A stretch of 64,000 bases of DNA. Source: Frigididesulfovibrio sp031553235 (GTDB lineage Bacteria; Desulfobacterota; Desulfovibrionia; Desulfovibrionales; Desulfovibrionaceae). Shown here one piece after another: positions 8,098-17,598 of this stretch; within the stretch, counting starts at the first letter, position 1, and each line of letters begins with the position of its first letter. A model generated the notes under the pieces. The model made no database searches, was not told where the DNA came from, and worked only from the letters and a program-made list of their open reading frames with translations. Location of the stretch: positions 65,134 through 129,133 of the forward strand of contig JAVBLS010000048.1 in assembly GCA_031553235.1 (NCBI GenBank). The letters are read 5' to 3'. The translations under genes were made by a program, and so were the position numbers.

Positions 8098-9471
8098 TCA
8101 CCCCGGAATTTCCACTTTGTGCTTTTTCAGCAAATCGTAAAAGGTCGGCCGGCTGACGCCGATGGCCTGGGCCGCCTGCTGGATGTTGCCGCCGGAATGT
8201 TCCAGAGCGGAGACAAGCAGCTTGCGCTCCACCTCGTTGCGCGCCTCGCGCAGCGAGGTGGGCGGCGCGGCTCCTCTGCCGGCCGCGGCCGTTTCGGCGC
8301 TCTCTTCCAGGTCGAGATCGGCGGCGCCGATGCTTGGGCCCGCGGCAAAGATGATCGCCCGGCGCACCCTGTTTTCCAATTCGCGTACGTTGCCCGGCCA
8401 GGAGTGCTCCCTGATGGCCCGTTCGGCCGCCGGCTGAAAGCCGGTGACCTTGCCCGCCTTGTCGAACTTGCGCATAAAGTGCTTGGCCAGCAGCAGCACG
8501 TCGTCGCCGCGCTCGCGCAGGGGCGGCAGGGGCAGAGCAACCACGCCGATGCGGTAGTAGAGATCTTCACGGAACTGCCCGGCCTTGATGGCCGCGGCGA
8601 TGTCGATGTTGGTGGCCGCCAGAATGCGTACATTGACCTGAATGTCCTGCCGGCCGCCCACACGCTGGAAAACCATTTCCTGCAGAAAGCGCAGCAGCTT
8701 GACCTGCATCTGCACGGGCAGTTCGCCGATCTCGTCCAGGAACAGGGTGCCGCCGTCGGCGTATTCCGCTTTGCCCTGCACCCGCTGGACCGCGCCGGTG
8801 AAGGCGCCTTTTTCGTGGCCGAAAAATTCCGCCTCCAGCAGGTGTTCGGGAATGGCCCCGCAGTTGATGGTCACCAGAGGGCCGGTCCTGCGGCCGCTCA
8901 TCTGGTGGATGGCTCTGGCCACCAACTCTTTGCCCGTGCCCGACTCACCGGTGATCAGTACCGGCGCGTCCGACACGGCCACCTTGGGGATGCTGCGCAT
9001 GACCTCCTGCATGGCCGGGCAGCGGCAGATGATTCCGCAGTCGTCCGGATCTCCGGTTTCCTCCCGGCCGTCCAGCAGGGCGCGCAGGAAAAAGGCCCGA
9101 CGCACGATGACCTTGAGTTCTTCGAGGTCCACGGGCTTGCGGCAGAAGTCAAAGGCCCCGCCGTTGATGCTGCGCAGGGCATTGTCCATGTCGTGATGGC
9201 CCGTGACCACGGCCACGCGCACCTGGGGATCGGCGGCCAAAAGCTCTTCCAGACAGCGAAAGCCTTCGGAACTGCCCTCGGCATCCGGCGGCAGGCCGAG
9301 ATCCAGGGTGACCACCTGGGGTTTTTCTTTACGCTGCAGGGCCAGGGCCTCTTGCACATCGCCGGCCAGGAGCACACTGTAGCCTTCTTCGGAAAACCCC
9401 CAGCGCAACTGCCGGCGAACTTCCTCGTTGTCTTCTATGAGCAGGAGCTTTCTGGTCATATCATTTCCCAA
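8098..9471 (-). CDS. prsR: PrsR, sigma-54-dependent response regulator of the PEP-CTERM system
   Basis: This is a 457-residue NtrC-type regulator. It has a receiver domain with phospho-acceptor D57 in TLDLGLP, an AAA+ domain with Walker A GESGTGKE, the sigma-54 contact loop GAFTGA, and a C-terminal Fis-type helix-turn-helix (NIQQAAQAIGVSRPTFYDLL). It pairs with PrsK, encoded immediately upstream. PrsK/PrsR pairs control PEP-CTERM and EPS genes in exosortase bacteria through sigma-54 promoters. The start may be Met5 (MTRKLLLIEDN, 9459). It overlaps the following propeller gene. Confidence 0.92.
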   Translation of the reverse strand: MGNDMTRKLLLIEDNEEVRRQLRWGFSEEGYSVLLAGDVQEALALQRKEKPQVVTLDLGLPPDAEGSSEGFRCLEELLAADPQVRVAVVTGHHDMDNALRSINGGAFDFCRKPVDLEELKVIVRRAFFLRALLDGREETGDPDDCGIICRCPAMQEVMRSIPKVAVSDAPVLITGESGTGKELVARAIHQMSGRRTGPLVTINCGAIPEHLLEAEFFGHEKGAFTGAVQRVQGKAEYADGGTLFLDEIGELPVQMQVKLLRFLQEMVFQRVGGRQDIQVNVRILAATNIDIAAAIKAGQFREDLYYRIGVVALPLPPLRERGDDVLLLAKHFMRKFDKAGKVTGFQPAAERAIREHSWPGNVRELENRVRRAIIFAAGPSIGAADLDLEESAETAAAGRGAAPPTSLREARNEVERKLLVSALEHSGGNIQQAAQAIGVSRPTFYDLLKKHKVEIPG

Positions 9472-9505
9472 TGGTTTCCATAGAGAATCTCATTCTGAGA
9501 CTGTT

Positions 9506-11587
9506 TCACAGGGGTGTCGCGTCCGGCCTGTTTTCAAAGCGCACGATAAAGGTGCTGCCCTCGCCCGGGCGGCTTTCCACTCGAATGCTGCCGCCGTGGG
9601 CCTCGACGATCTTGCGGGAATGGTACAGGCCGATGCCCATTCCCCGCTGCTTGGTGGTGGTGAAGGGTTTGAACAGCCCGGAGCGCAGCACTTCTTCGGC
9701 AATGCCGCCGGCCTGATCGTGCATGCGGACCACGGGCACGTCCTCTTCGGCCACTTCCACCCGGATGGGCTTTGTCCCCCCGGCCTCCACAGCGTTCAGG
9801 CAGAGGTTGGTGAAGACCTTGCCCATCTGTTCGGCATCGGCCGGCACGGTCAGGCGCCGGCCGGCCACCATGACATTGGCGCCGGGCACCCTGGCGCAGG
9901 CCCGCGTGGCCAGATCGTAGAGATCCACCGGTTCCAGGCGCAGGTTGGCGGCCCTGGGCAGATGGGTGAGTTGGGTGATCAGAATGTTCATGTTGGCCAC
10001 GGTGTTGCCCAGGGTTTCCAGCATGTCCTGCTGGAATTCCGGATCGGCGATGAAGCGCCGGGCGTTGTCGGCCAACAGGGAAAGGGCGTAGACCTGGTTT
10101 TTCAGATCGTGCAGCACAAATGTGCCCAATCTGCCCAGGGCCTCCATCTCCCTGGCCGTGACCAGTTCGTCGCCCAGGCGGAAGCTGCGCACGCACAGGG
10201 CGATTTGCCGGCCCATGGCCTCCATGAGTTCGTAATCTTCGACGTCGTACTTTTCCCTGCCGTCAATGGGCGCGCCCATGACAATCAGGCCTTCGGGCTC
10301 CTCGGTGGCGTGCACGGCCATGATCAGCCGGGCGTCCATGGCCGCCAGAAAGGAGGCCAGAGCCGGGGAAAGGTGTTCCTCGGCCTTTTCCACGCTTTCC
10401 GGCAGGCCGGAGCGCCGCAGCAGGGGGGCGAAGTCTTCGGCCGGCACCAGAGCGGCGGCTTTGGCGTCCACCTCGTAGCAGACCGGCCGGCCGACCCGGC
10501 CGGGGCTTTCGTTGTCCACGGGCACAAAGACCGCACCCACGAAGCCGAAGGTCTCGCAAAAGCCGAGCAGGATGGCCCGGAGCAGCGACTCTTTGTCCGA
10601 GGCCTGGGAAAGCCGCTCGCTGAACTGGATCCACTGGCCGCGATAGTCGTATTTTTCGTTGTACAGGTTGCGCTGCATCCAGATGGCCGCTTTGCGGCGA
10701 AAGGTGTGCGAAAGCAACAGCAACAGACCGCCCAGGCCCAGCAGCAGGAGCAGCCCGACGGCGAGGTATTGCTCGAAACCCGTGCCGAAAAAGCGCGTGC
10801 CCTCGCGGGCCAGGCCGAGGGCAAAGAGATACAGCCCTGCCGCAATCACCGCGGCCGAGCGGAAGGCCACGCGCCGGGAAAGGACCACGTTGCCGCTTTC
10901 ACGCCGCCATTCGGCATAGTGCATCAGGCTTAAGCCCGCGATGATGCCCATGCTGCGCAGGGGTAGGTACTGCATGTTCACGACTTTGAAGAGCAGGCCC
11001 TGGCTGTAGAAAACCACCAGGGAGGCGATGACCGTGGCCGCCCCGAGAAGGGCCAGCTTGATGCGCCAACGGTCGCTGTGCCGGCTGTTGTGCAGGGTGC
11101 TTTCCAGGTTGCCCACGGCCAGAAGCAACAGCAGAATCAGCAGCAGGTGCAGGAAAAAGGCGCTCGGCTCGAGAAAGAGCAGGGGTTCAAGGCGAAAGTC
11201 GGTCTGGTAGTAAAAGGACGAGGTCGGAGTGATCAGGATGAAACCCAGGGGAAGAACGGAAAGGAGCAGCAGAAGTTTGTTCAGCTTGCCCAGGAGATCC
11301 CGGGAAAATGCCCGGGCGTAGGCAAGGCTGAACAGCAGCCAGGTCGGACAGAGCAAAAACTGGCAGAAAAGCAGGGGCTTGAGCAGGGCCGGCAGCAGGT
11401 TCGGCCGGAGCATCGGCAAGGTTTCCAGAATCACCAGGCAGGCCGTGGCCGCCAGGGCGGGCGGCAGCGTGAGCAGGTCGCGCCGGTCGTGCCGGCGCCG
11501 GATATGCAGCACATACAGAGCGCACAAGGCGACGCAGACGGCCGCCAGGGCCGTGGGCAACATCGGGAGGGAAGTTGTGGGCTGCAT
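9506..11587 (-). CDS. prsK: PrsK, PEP-CTERM system membrane histidine kinase
   Basis: This 693-residue sensor kinase has an N-terminal block of about eight membrane helices (1-310), a GAF-like region (about 330-470), a dimerisation helix with H493 in VLHDLKNQ, and a HATPase domain (NLCLNAVEAGG, then GIGLYHSRKIVEAHGG). This is the known PrsK architecture. The phospho-acceptor is expected to be H493, and PrsR is the likely partner. It sits between epsI and prsR in the same orientation. The signal it senses is unknown; the many-helix domain suggests a membrane or lipid-linked cue. Confidence 0.92.
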   Translation of the reverse strand: MQPTTSLPMLPTALAAVCVALCALYVLHIRRRHDRRDLLTLPPALAATACLVILETLPMLRPNLLPALLKPLLFCQFLLCPTWLLFSLAYARAFSRDLLGKLNKLLLLLSVLPLGFILITPTSSFYYQTDFRLEPLLFLEPSAFFLHLLLILLLLLAVGNLESTLHNSRHSDRWRIKLALLGAATVIASLVVFYSQGLLFKVVNMQYLPLRSMGIIAGLSLMHYAEWRRESGNVVLSRRVAFRSAAVIAAGLYLFALGLAREGTRFFGTGFEQYLAVGLLLLLGLGGLLLLLSHTFRRKAAIWMQRNLYNEKYDYRGQWIQFSERLSQASDKESLLRAILLGFCETFGFVGAVFVPVDNESPGRVGRPVCYEVDAKAAALVPAEDFAPLLRRSGLPESVEKAEEHLSPALASFLAAMDARLIMAVHATEEPEGLIVMGAPIDGREKYDVEDYELMEAMGRQIALCVRSFRLGDELVTAREMEALGRLGTFVLHDLKNQVYALSLLADNARRFIADPEFQQDMLETLGNTVANMNILITQLTHLPRAANLRLEPVDLYDLATRACARVPGANVMVAGRRLTVPADAEQMGKVFTNLCLNAVEAGGTKPIRVEVAEEDVPVVRMHDQAGGIAEEVLRSGLFKPFTTTKQRGMGIGLYHSRKIVEAHGGSIRVESRPGEGSTFIVRFENRPDATPL

Positions 11588-11599
11588 GCTGTCTCCTTG

Positions 11600-12223
11600 C
11601 TAAGACGGCAGGTACTGCCTGATCAACGGATAGGTCTTGTCCAGAAACTCCCGCACCAAGGCGTCGGCGTCGCCGTTCTGTCCGGCCGGCAGGTCGATGC
11701 GGATGAAGCTCGCGTCCTTGCGCCGATCCAGGAACACGCCTTTGAGTTCGGCCAGCTTCATGGCCATGTCCGTGGTCAGGGTCTTGTCGCGCATCTGATA
11801 CCAGTAATAGAAGATGCGCCGGTCCTCTTCCTTGGCGTAGACCGCCCGGACCAGGTTGAGGGTTTCACCGTGCAGGGGCAGGCGTATCTCTCTGCTCTCC
11901 AGCGGGTGCCAGCCCGCTCCGGGCAGACAGTTGCGCGGCGAGTGGATGGGGCCGGCCCCGGGCCCGCCGTTGTGAAAACCGATATACAGGCCCAGAGTAT
12001 GGCCCTGAGAATCCCGGTAGGAGCGCATCAGGTAGTCGGAGGCGCCCAGCACCTTCAAGGTGGCGCTGTTGAACACGGTGGTGTTGGTCATGGTCCATTG
12101 GCCGATGGCTGTGGGGAAGGTCTGAAGATCTCCGGCCTCGGGCACGACGAGGTCGCGGCGCAGATGAGTGATTGCCGTGGCCAGGCAGAGCATCAGGGCG
12201 ACGATGAGGAAGTTACGACGCAT
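11600..12223 (-). CDS. epsI: EpsI, exosortase-associated protein
   Basis: A 207-residue protein with an N-terminal hydrophobic anchor (FLIVALMLCLATAI) and the EpsI signature SPRNCLPGAGW. EpsI occurs next to or fused to exosortase A in EPS loci; its exact biochemical role is unresolved. ATG 12223 (MRRNFLIV) is chosen over the longer frame to 12277, because it gives a normal signal anchor and a short overlap of 11 bp with the exosortase gene. Confidence 0.9.
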   Translation of the reverse strand: MRRNFLIVALMLCLATAITHLRRDLVVPEAGDLQTFPTAIGQWTMTNTTVFNSATLKVLGASDYLMRSYRDSQGHTLGLYIGFHNGGPGAGPIHSPRNCLPGAGWHPLESREIRLPLHGETLNLVRAVYAKEEDRRIFYYWYQMRDKTLTTDMAMKLAELKGVFLDRRKDASFIRIDLPAGQNGDADALVREFLDKTYPLIRQYLPS

Positions 12224-13076
12224 GGGAGCCTCCGGGCGGGCCGAGGGGCAGCTTGTGCAGCAGCAGGCCCACGGCAACGGTCAGGGCCATGGCCGAGACG
12301 AACACGGCGAGCCCGGCGAACTCGTGAAAAAAGCCTTCGGCCGCCGCGGCCCCGACATAGCGGGCCAGCACGCCGGTGATGAACACGCGCAGAGCGTTGG
12401 TCAGCACCGCGATGGGGATGGTGGCCAGGATCAGCAAAGCCCGGCGCGGGCCGCCCTTGAGGAAAACGAAGGCATAGGCCGTGCCCAGGGCCATCAGGCT
12501 GACCAGAGAGCGCATGCCGCTGCAGGCGTCCACCACTTCCAGGCTGATGTTGGGGAAAAGGATCATGTTGCCCTCGCGCAGCACCGGCAGGCCGCACAGT
12601 TTGATGCCCGCCGTGGCCATAATAGTGACCAGGGATTTCAGGGGCAGGGCCAGGGCGTCATACACGGTGTAGGGCAGAGGAATCATGAAAAAGAGGTAGG
12701 CCAGGGGCAGGGCGAGCAGGCGCAGCAGCGGGCCGCCGTAAAGTGCCTGGATGATTCCGGCCAGGATGAAAATCAGCGAGGCGCGGGCCGTGTACAGTTC
12801 GCCCACGGCCGTGCCGCCGGCCAGCAGCAGGAGGCCGAAAAGCAGGAGCGCATAGCCCCAAAGCGAGGGTTTGAGCGGCGCTTCCTTGATTCGCGGCAGG
12901 GCGCTCCAGACGAACCAGACCGAAACCAGCGGCACCAGAAACCCGTGTGAATAGTTGGGGTCGCTCAGCCAGTCGTGGATCATGCGCGGGTAGACCGGGG
13001 CATAGGCCGCGACCAGCAGGGCCAGGAGGATCGGCCCCTGCAGAGGGTGTTTTTTGCAGGCTTCCAGAAAGGTCAT
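12213..13076 (-). CDS. xrtA: Exosortase A (XrtA/EpsH)
   Basis: This is an integral membrane protein of 287 residues with about eight hydrophobic segments. The conserved exosortase residues are visible: Cys185 in VDACSGMRSL, Arg230 in TNALRVF and His251 in FFHEFAG. The enzyme cleaves proteins at a C-terminal PEP-CTERM signal, and the XrtA type travels with EPS operons. ATG 13076 is chosen because GGAG lies 6 bp upstream; ATGs at 13088 and 13094 (the latter overlapping the previous stop) are alternatives. The frame extends further upstream, but that part is antisense to nothing known and lies inside the deacetylase gene. No PEP-CTERM substrate is seen in this window. Confidence 0.92.
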   Translation of the reverse strand: MTFLEACKKHPLQGPILLALLVAAYAPVYPRMIHDWLSDPNYSHGFLVPLVSVWFVWSALPRIKEAPLKPSLWGYALLLFGLLLLAGGTAVGELYTARASLIFILAGIIQALYGGPLLRLLALPLAYLFFMIPLPYTVYDALALPLKSLVTIMATAGIKLCGLPVLREGNMILFPNISLEVVDACSGMRSLVSLMALGTAYAFVFLKGGPRRALLILATIPIAVLTNALRVFITGVLARYVGAAAAEGFFHEFAGLAVFVSAMALTVAVGLLLHKLPLGPPGGSHAS

Positions 13077-13090
13077 GCGTATCTCCATGG

Positions 13091-14242
13091 TCATCTGAGC
13101 CGAGCAAGCCTGGTCAGGCCGCCGCGCGTCAGCCGGACCAGGGGGTTGCCGGCGCGTCGTTCTTCCACGTACAGGGCATTGGTCAGCGGCCCCAGATAGC
13201 GGAAGGCATCGCCCTCTCCCTGATGCAGCGGCCCGAAGCGGCGAAAGCGAAAGCAGCCGTTCGTGTCCACGTGGCCGGGCGTGGCGCTGTCGCGCGAGGC
13301 AATGGTTGTGCCCGTGTAATGGCGGGCGGCCAGGTCGAACAGGGCCGGAGAATAGCCGCCGCCGGGCCAGCACAGCCAATGGACGGTTTTACCGAGCATG
13401 TCGCCGACGCCGGCGGCCGAATCGGCCAGTTCCTTTTCGGCCCTGGCCAGGAATTCCGTCTCGCTCTCCAGGTGCCCGGCGGGGTATTGTCGCTGCAGGT
13501 CTTCGGCCCGCCGACCCAGGCGTTCGCGCCAGTCCGGTTGTTGGAAGAAGTTCCGGCCGGCTTCGGCCGCGCAGGCACGCAGGCCCTCGGCCACGCGCTC
13601 GTCCGGGAACAGGCGCGGCCCATCCAGAGATTTGCCGTGTTCATAGACCGGTTCGCCCCATTCCTCGGGCCCGGCTTCGGGCTGCAGTTGACGCCACTTG
13701 TCTTGCGGTTTTTTATTCCAGGTCATCCAGTGGTAGGTGTCGCCGGGCCGGCGGAAATCCACGATGCGCGTCCCACGGGGATACCAGGTATGGGTCACGG
13801 CGTGCGACTGCACGTCCAGAACGCCCCCGGCCTCCAGAGCGCGCAGTTCGCCCAGGTTCAGAAAGCCGTCGGCCCTCGGTCGGATCTCCGGCTTGTTGGG
13901 GTTCCACTGCGGCCGGGGCTTCAGGCCGGGGTCGATGAAGTCCAGGGAGACAAAGACCGTGCCCTTGAAACCATAGCGGCTGAGCAGGGGCGCGGCATAG
14001 ACCCAGTTGTCCAGGTAGCCGTCGTCAAAGGTCAGGCAGATTACCCGCTCCTTGTTCAGCAGACCCCTGCAGGCCAGTTCCCGATATTCGTCCAGGCCGA
14101 CGCTGCGGTAGCCCAGGCGGCGCAGCAGGCGCAACTGCCCCTCAAACAGCTTGACTGGCACGGTCAGGTGGCGCCAGACCCAGGCCGGATTGGGCAGGCC
14201 GACGCTGTGCAGCATTTGGCAGGCCACTGGTTCAGGCCTCAT
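13091..14242 (-). CDS. Polysaccharide deacetylase (CE4/NodB family)
   Basis: A 383-residue protein with the CE4 metal-binding motif LTFDDGY and a later SHAVTHTW motif (the His-x3-His site). These enzymes remove N-acetyl groups from surface sugars. No clear signal peptide is seen, so it may act on lipid-linked intermediates in the cytoplasm. A long insert (about residues 165-290) separates the core motifs and is unusual in length. It overlaps the CapK-like gene by 11 bp and lies just before xrtA. It is the second deacetylase of the locus, distinct from the XrtA-type one at 29803. Confidence 0.85.
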   Translation of the reverse strand: MRPEPVACQMLHSVGLPNPAWVWRHLTVPVKLFEGQLRLLRRLGYRSVGLDEYRELACRGLLNKERVICLTFDDGYLDNWVYAAPLLSRYGFKGTVFVSLDFIDPGLKPRPQWNPNKPEIRPRADGFLNLGELRALEAGGVLDVQSHAVTHTWYPRGTRIVDFRRPGDTYHWMTWNKKPQDKWRQLQPEAGPEEWGEPVYEHGKSLDGPRLFPDERVAEGLRACAAEAGRNFFQQPDWRERLGRRAEDLQRQYPAGHLESETEFLARAEKELADSAAGVGDMLGKTVHWLCWPGGGYSPALFDLAARHYTGTTIASRDSATPGHVDTNGCFRFRRFGPLHQGEGDAFRYLGPLTNALYVEERRAGNPLVRLTRGGLTRLARLR

Positions 14243-15605
14243 CGGGCACCTCGCAGATTACGTGGCGGTGCTTGCCTCCGGCGGTGCGGGGCACGTCCTC
14301 CACGTATTGGATGTCCAGGGCCAGACCGGGGCAGAGGTCCTGCGGAAAATGGGCCTGCAGTTCCCGCAGCTTGTCGGCGGTGATTTCGCTGAAGCGCCTG
14401 CCCCGGACCACATAGAGCACGACGTTGTGCCGGTCGGTCTGGCGGAACTGGAAGGTGTTGATGCCGTCCATGCCGGAAAGTCGGCGAACGAAAAAAGAAC
14501 TGTACAACCGTCGGCCGTCCGGCAGGCGCAGGGTGCCGCCTAAGCGTCCGACGCCCATCTCCATAAGCGGAAAGCTTCGGCCGCAGGGGCAGGCGCCGTC
14601 TTTGGCCGCGCCGAAGTCGCCCACCTCGTAACGGATCAGCGGCATGGCCCGGTTGATCAGGTTGGTAAGCACAATGCGCCGCATTTCCGTTTTCCGGCCT
14701 TCCGCCTCAAAGGCCAGACCTTCGGAATACACCTCGTCCGTGACCGGCAGAAACTCGGCATAGGCGGAATGGGTCAGCAAATGCATATTGCCGTGTTCGC
14801 ACTCCGAAGACACCGCCGGCACCTCGCGGCTGCCGTACTGATCAAATACTTTGCAGTTGAAAGCTTGGCCGATGCTTTCCCGCTGGGGCACGCGCAGGCG
14901 CTCGGCCGTGGTGATCACCCCACGCACGTTGCCCGGCTTGGTTCCATTCTCTTCGGCAAACTCGGCCAAATCGGCCAGCACCGAGGAATAGCCGTAGAGG
15001 AAAACCCGGCGATATCTGCCGATGACCCCCAGCCAGGCCCGTAAATCGTCTTTGCCGTAACGAAAGGCATTGAGCAGCAGGTGCCCGGCCAGCCAGGGGC
15101 GCAGTCCTTTGGGGATGGCGCTGGAAGTGTTGTCGCGCGGGTTGCCCCAGATGCTGATAACCATGTCCGACGGCCGCCAGCCGGCAAAGGACAGGCAGAG
15201 CAGCCAGTTGGAGTCCATGGATTCGCGCAGGCGCAGATCCTGGTAAAAGCGGATGGGCTGGCCGGTGGTGCCGCCGCTGAAGTTGAGGTAGCGCATGTTT
15301 TCCAAAACGTTGCTCGAGAGCAGGTCTGAAAGGTTGTCCTGGATATCCTGGCGGGTAAGCACCGGGAATTGGGTGAAATCCTCGCTGGAGCGGATATCCT
15401 CGGGAAGGATCTGTAGTTTTTCAAATATGTTGCGGTAATAAGGCACGTACTTGTAGGCGTAGTGCAGCAGGGAGGAGATCTGCCAGAACTGTCGGCGGCG
15501 CAGTTCCTCCGTGGGCAGCCTGCCCAAGGCCAGAGCCTCGCGATAGCGCGCGTAGCGGTTTCTGCCGCGCATCCGGTACAGGCATTCGCGCATATAGGCG
15601 ATCAT
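14232..15605 (-). CDS. CapK/phenylacetate-CoA-ligase-like adenylating enzyme
   Basis: This is a 457-residue member of the AMP-forming PaaK/CapK group. It has the phosphate-binding loop FSGGTTGQPI (about residues 110-120), TTAERL and YGSREVPA motifs. CapK-like proteins occur in capsule and EPS loci and are thought to activate a carboxylic acid for attachment to the glycan; the acid is unknown. The start makes an ATGA overlap with the upstream glycosyltransferase. The locus also holds an ATP-grasp ligase and a FemAB-like protein, which strengthens the case for acyl or aminoacyl decoration. Confidence 0.8.
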   Translation of the reverse strand: MIAYMRECLYRMRGRNRYARYREALALGRLPTEELRRRQFWQISSLLHYAYKYVPYYRNIFEKLQILPEDIRSSEDFTQFPVLTRQDIQDNLSDLLSSNVLENMRYLNFSGGTTGQPIRFYQDLRLRESMDSNWLLCLSFAGWRPSDMVISIWGNPRDNTSSAIPKGLRPWLAGHLLLNAFRYGKDDLRAWLGVIGRYRRVFLYGYSSVLADLAEFAEENGTKPGNVRGVITTAERLRVPQRESIGQAFNCKVFDQYGSREVPAVSSECEHGNMHLLTHSAYAEFLPVTDEVYSEGLAFEAEGRKTEMRRIVLTNLINRAMPLIRYEVGDFGAAKDGACPCGRSFPLMEMGVGRLGGTLRLPDGRRLYSSFFVRRLSGMDGINTFQFRQTDRHNVVLYVVRGRRFSEITADKLRELQAHFPQDLCPGLALDIQYVEDVPRTAGGKHRHVICEVPDEA

Positions 15606-16720
15606 TTGAGGCCTCCCTTCTCTTGGTACAGGCGGCTATAGCGTGCGGCCATGGCCGCGCCGTCGTAATTCTGCCGCACGGTTAGCCCGCCCCGGGCAGC
15701 CAGACGGCCGGCGTTTTCGGGGTGCTCGATCAATTCCGACATGGCCCGGGCCAGGTGCTCCGGACTTTGCGCCGGCACCAGACGCAGGCTTTCCCGCTCT
15801 TGGTTGAGTCGGGCCAGGTCGCCCACGTCCGTGCCGATGACCGGCAGGTTGCAGGCCATGGCTTCGAGCACTGCCATGGGCAGGCCTTCGCGCCTGGAAG
15901 AAAGCACAAAGGCGTCCAGGCCGCGCAAACAGGCGGCCACGTCGGTCCGGCTGCCCGCGAAGTGGGCTTTGTCCGCCAGGCCAAGGGCGGCACAAGTCTT
16001 CTCCAGTTCAAGCCGGCTCTCGCCGTCGCCCACCAGGAGCAGGCGGGCCTGTTTGTGCCGACGGGCCACCTCGGCAAAGGCCGCAAGCAGGGTGTGCTGG
16101 TCTTTGGCCTCGCTCAACCGGGCCACGTTGCCGAAGACAAAAAGTTTTTCACGCGCTTCCGGCCAAGGCAGGGGAGCGCGCGGCCCCTCGGGGGAAAAGA
16201 TATCGAGATCGACACCGTTGGGGATGACCGTGAGCCGCCTGGGGGATATACCCAGTTGTTTGCGGAAAAAGTCGGCCAGGGGCTCGCTCACGCAGGTGAT
16301 CCCGCGCAGGAAAGGCGCGGCCAGGCGGACGGCGGCCCGAAGCCTGGGCATGGTTTCCAGGGAGTGCGTGGCGTGTTCGGTGTAGATCAGCGGCACTCCG
16401 GCCAGGAATGCGGCCGGCAGGGCATAAGGCAGCAGGTAGGCGGCCTGGACGTGGAGCAGGCTGACCCGTTCCCGGCGCAAGATGCGCTGCAGGCGCCAGA
16501 CGGCAACGGCGCGCGGCATGGTCTCGGCCCGCAGGGCAAAGGCGGGCAGATCCATAGCCTCGGCCATGGGCGCCAGATCGCCCGGGGGATGCATCAGCCC
16601 GGCCACCAGGCCGCGAAAGCGGGAGCGGCCGCTGCCCAGAATATTCAGAGCCAGCCGTTCCGCCCCGCCGGGCCGCAGGGCCACGAGCAATTGCATCACG
16701 CACGGGGGCAACAGGGTCAT
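15602..16720 (-). CDS. Glycosyltransferase family 4
   Basis: A 372-residue GT-B glycosyltransferase. The N-terminus has the usual VALRPGGAERLALNIL acceptor-side motif. The C-terminal domain carries FGNVARLSEAKDQ and SRREGLPMAVLEAMACNLPV, with the E-x7-E pattern that binds the sugar nucleotide in family GT4. It should add one sugar to the lipid-linked EPS repeat unit at the inner membrane face. ATGA overlaps at its start link it to its neighbour. The donor sugar cannot be predicted. Confidence 0.88.
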   Translation of the reverse strand: MTLLPPCVMQLLVALRPGGAERLALNILGSGRSRFRGLVAGLMHPPGDLAPMAEAMDLPAFALRAETMPRAVAVWRLQRILRRERVSLLHVQAAYLLPYALPAAFLAGVPLIYTEHATHSLETMPRLRAAVRLAAPFLRGITCVSEPLADFFRKQLGISPRRLTVIPNGVDLDIFSPEGPRAPLPWPEAREKLFVFGNVARLSEAKDQHTLLAAFAEVARRHKQARLLLVGDGESRLELEKTCAALGLADKAHFAGSRTDVAACLRGLDAFVLSSRREGLPMAVLEAMACNLPVIGTDVGDLARLNQERESLRLVPAQSPEHLARAMSELIEHPENAGRLAARGGLTVRQNYDGAAMAARYSRLYQEKGGLK

Positions 16721-17598
16721 GGGGCGGCCTCCGCGGGACAGCCTTCGGGTCGGCGTTCCCGGTCGATTTTCGTTGTTTCGGCTGTAGTCTGGATCTGTTG
16801 GGCCGCCTGCCAGGCTTCGCGCTCGGCAATCCAGGCCATGTAACGTTCTTTGCCGACCCGCTCGCGCATGGATTCGGGAATGGGCAGCAGCTTGCTCACG
16901 CGGCAGGGCTGCCCTTCGATCAAGGCAAAGGGCGGGACGGTGCCTTTGATATGGGTGCCGATCTTCGTCACCACACCGTCGCCCACAACGCTTCCGGGAT
17001 AAACAAGGCTCCGTGTGGCAATATGGCAGAAATCGCCGATGACGACGGGAGAGACTTTGTCCTCTTTCGGCAGTCCGCCGCCGGGAACAAGGCGTTCCGA
17101 GGCATCAACGGGATGGCCCGGGTTGTCCATGAGCATGACGCCACTGCCCAGAATGCAGTATCGGCCTATGGCGATGCGTCGGGCGGTCATGAATCGGCAG
17201 AGGGGGCCGATGTAGGTGTTGTCGCCGATGATCAGTTCCGGGTCGTCATAGACACGCAGGCCGACCAGGCCCACGTTGTCGAACATGATGACATTGTCGC
17301 CCAGGTCGATGCGCAGGTTGCCGTTGATGCGGCAGATGCCGTTGCCCGCGTACCAGAGCTTGAAGCCTTTGCCAACTTTGCGGCACATCGCTTTGAACAT
17401 GGGCTCGTAATAGACCACCCGCCAGAAATTGTGCCAGGTCGCGGTGCGCGCACTCCACTCGTGGTAGAGGAAGCGGTGCAGCCATGGAACCACCGGCATG
17501 TTGATGGCCAGGATCTTGCGGGCGATATCGTGCAACCGGGCGTGGAAGGGGGTCTCTTTGCGGCGCACGGCCAAAGTGAAGCGGCTCCAGGGGTTCAT
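16717..17598 (-). CDS. Hexapeptide-repeat acyltransferase
   Basis: A 293-residue protein with left-handed beta-helix repeats in the middle (LRIDLGDNVIMFDNVGL, ELIIGDNTYIGPLCRFMTA) and a later VVIGDFCHIATRSLVYPGS, as in sugar O- or N-acetyltransferases. An insert with DNPGHPVDASERL holds the likely catalytic His. The last 30 residues are polar and probably disordered. It lies between two GT4 genes with 4-bp overlaps at both ends, so it likely modifies a sugar of the repeat unit. Confidence 0.78.
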   Translation of the reverse strand: MNPWSRFTLAVRRKETPFHARLHDIARKILAINMPVVPWLHRFLYHEWSARTATWHNFWRVVYYEPMFKAMCRKVGKGFKLWYAGNGICRINGNLRIDLGDNVIMFDNVGLVGLRVYDDPELIIGDNTYIGPLCRFMTARRIAIGRYCILGSGVMLMDNPGHPVDASERLVPGGGLPKEDKVSPVVIGDFCHIATRSLVYPGSVVGDGVVTKIGTHIKGTVPPFALIEGQPCRVSKLLPIPESMRERVGKERYMAWIAEREAWQAAQQIQTTAETTKIDRERRPEGCPAEAAP

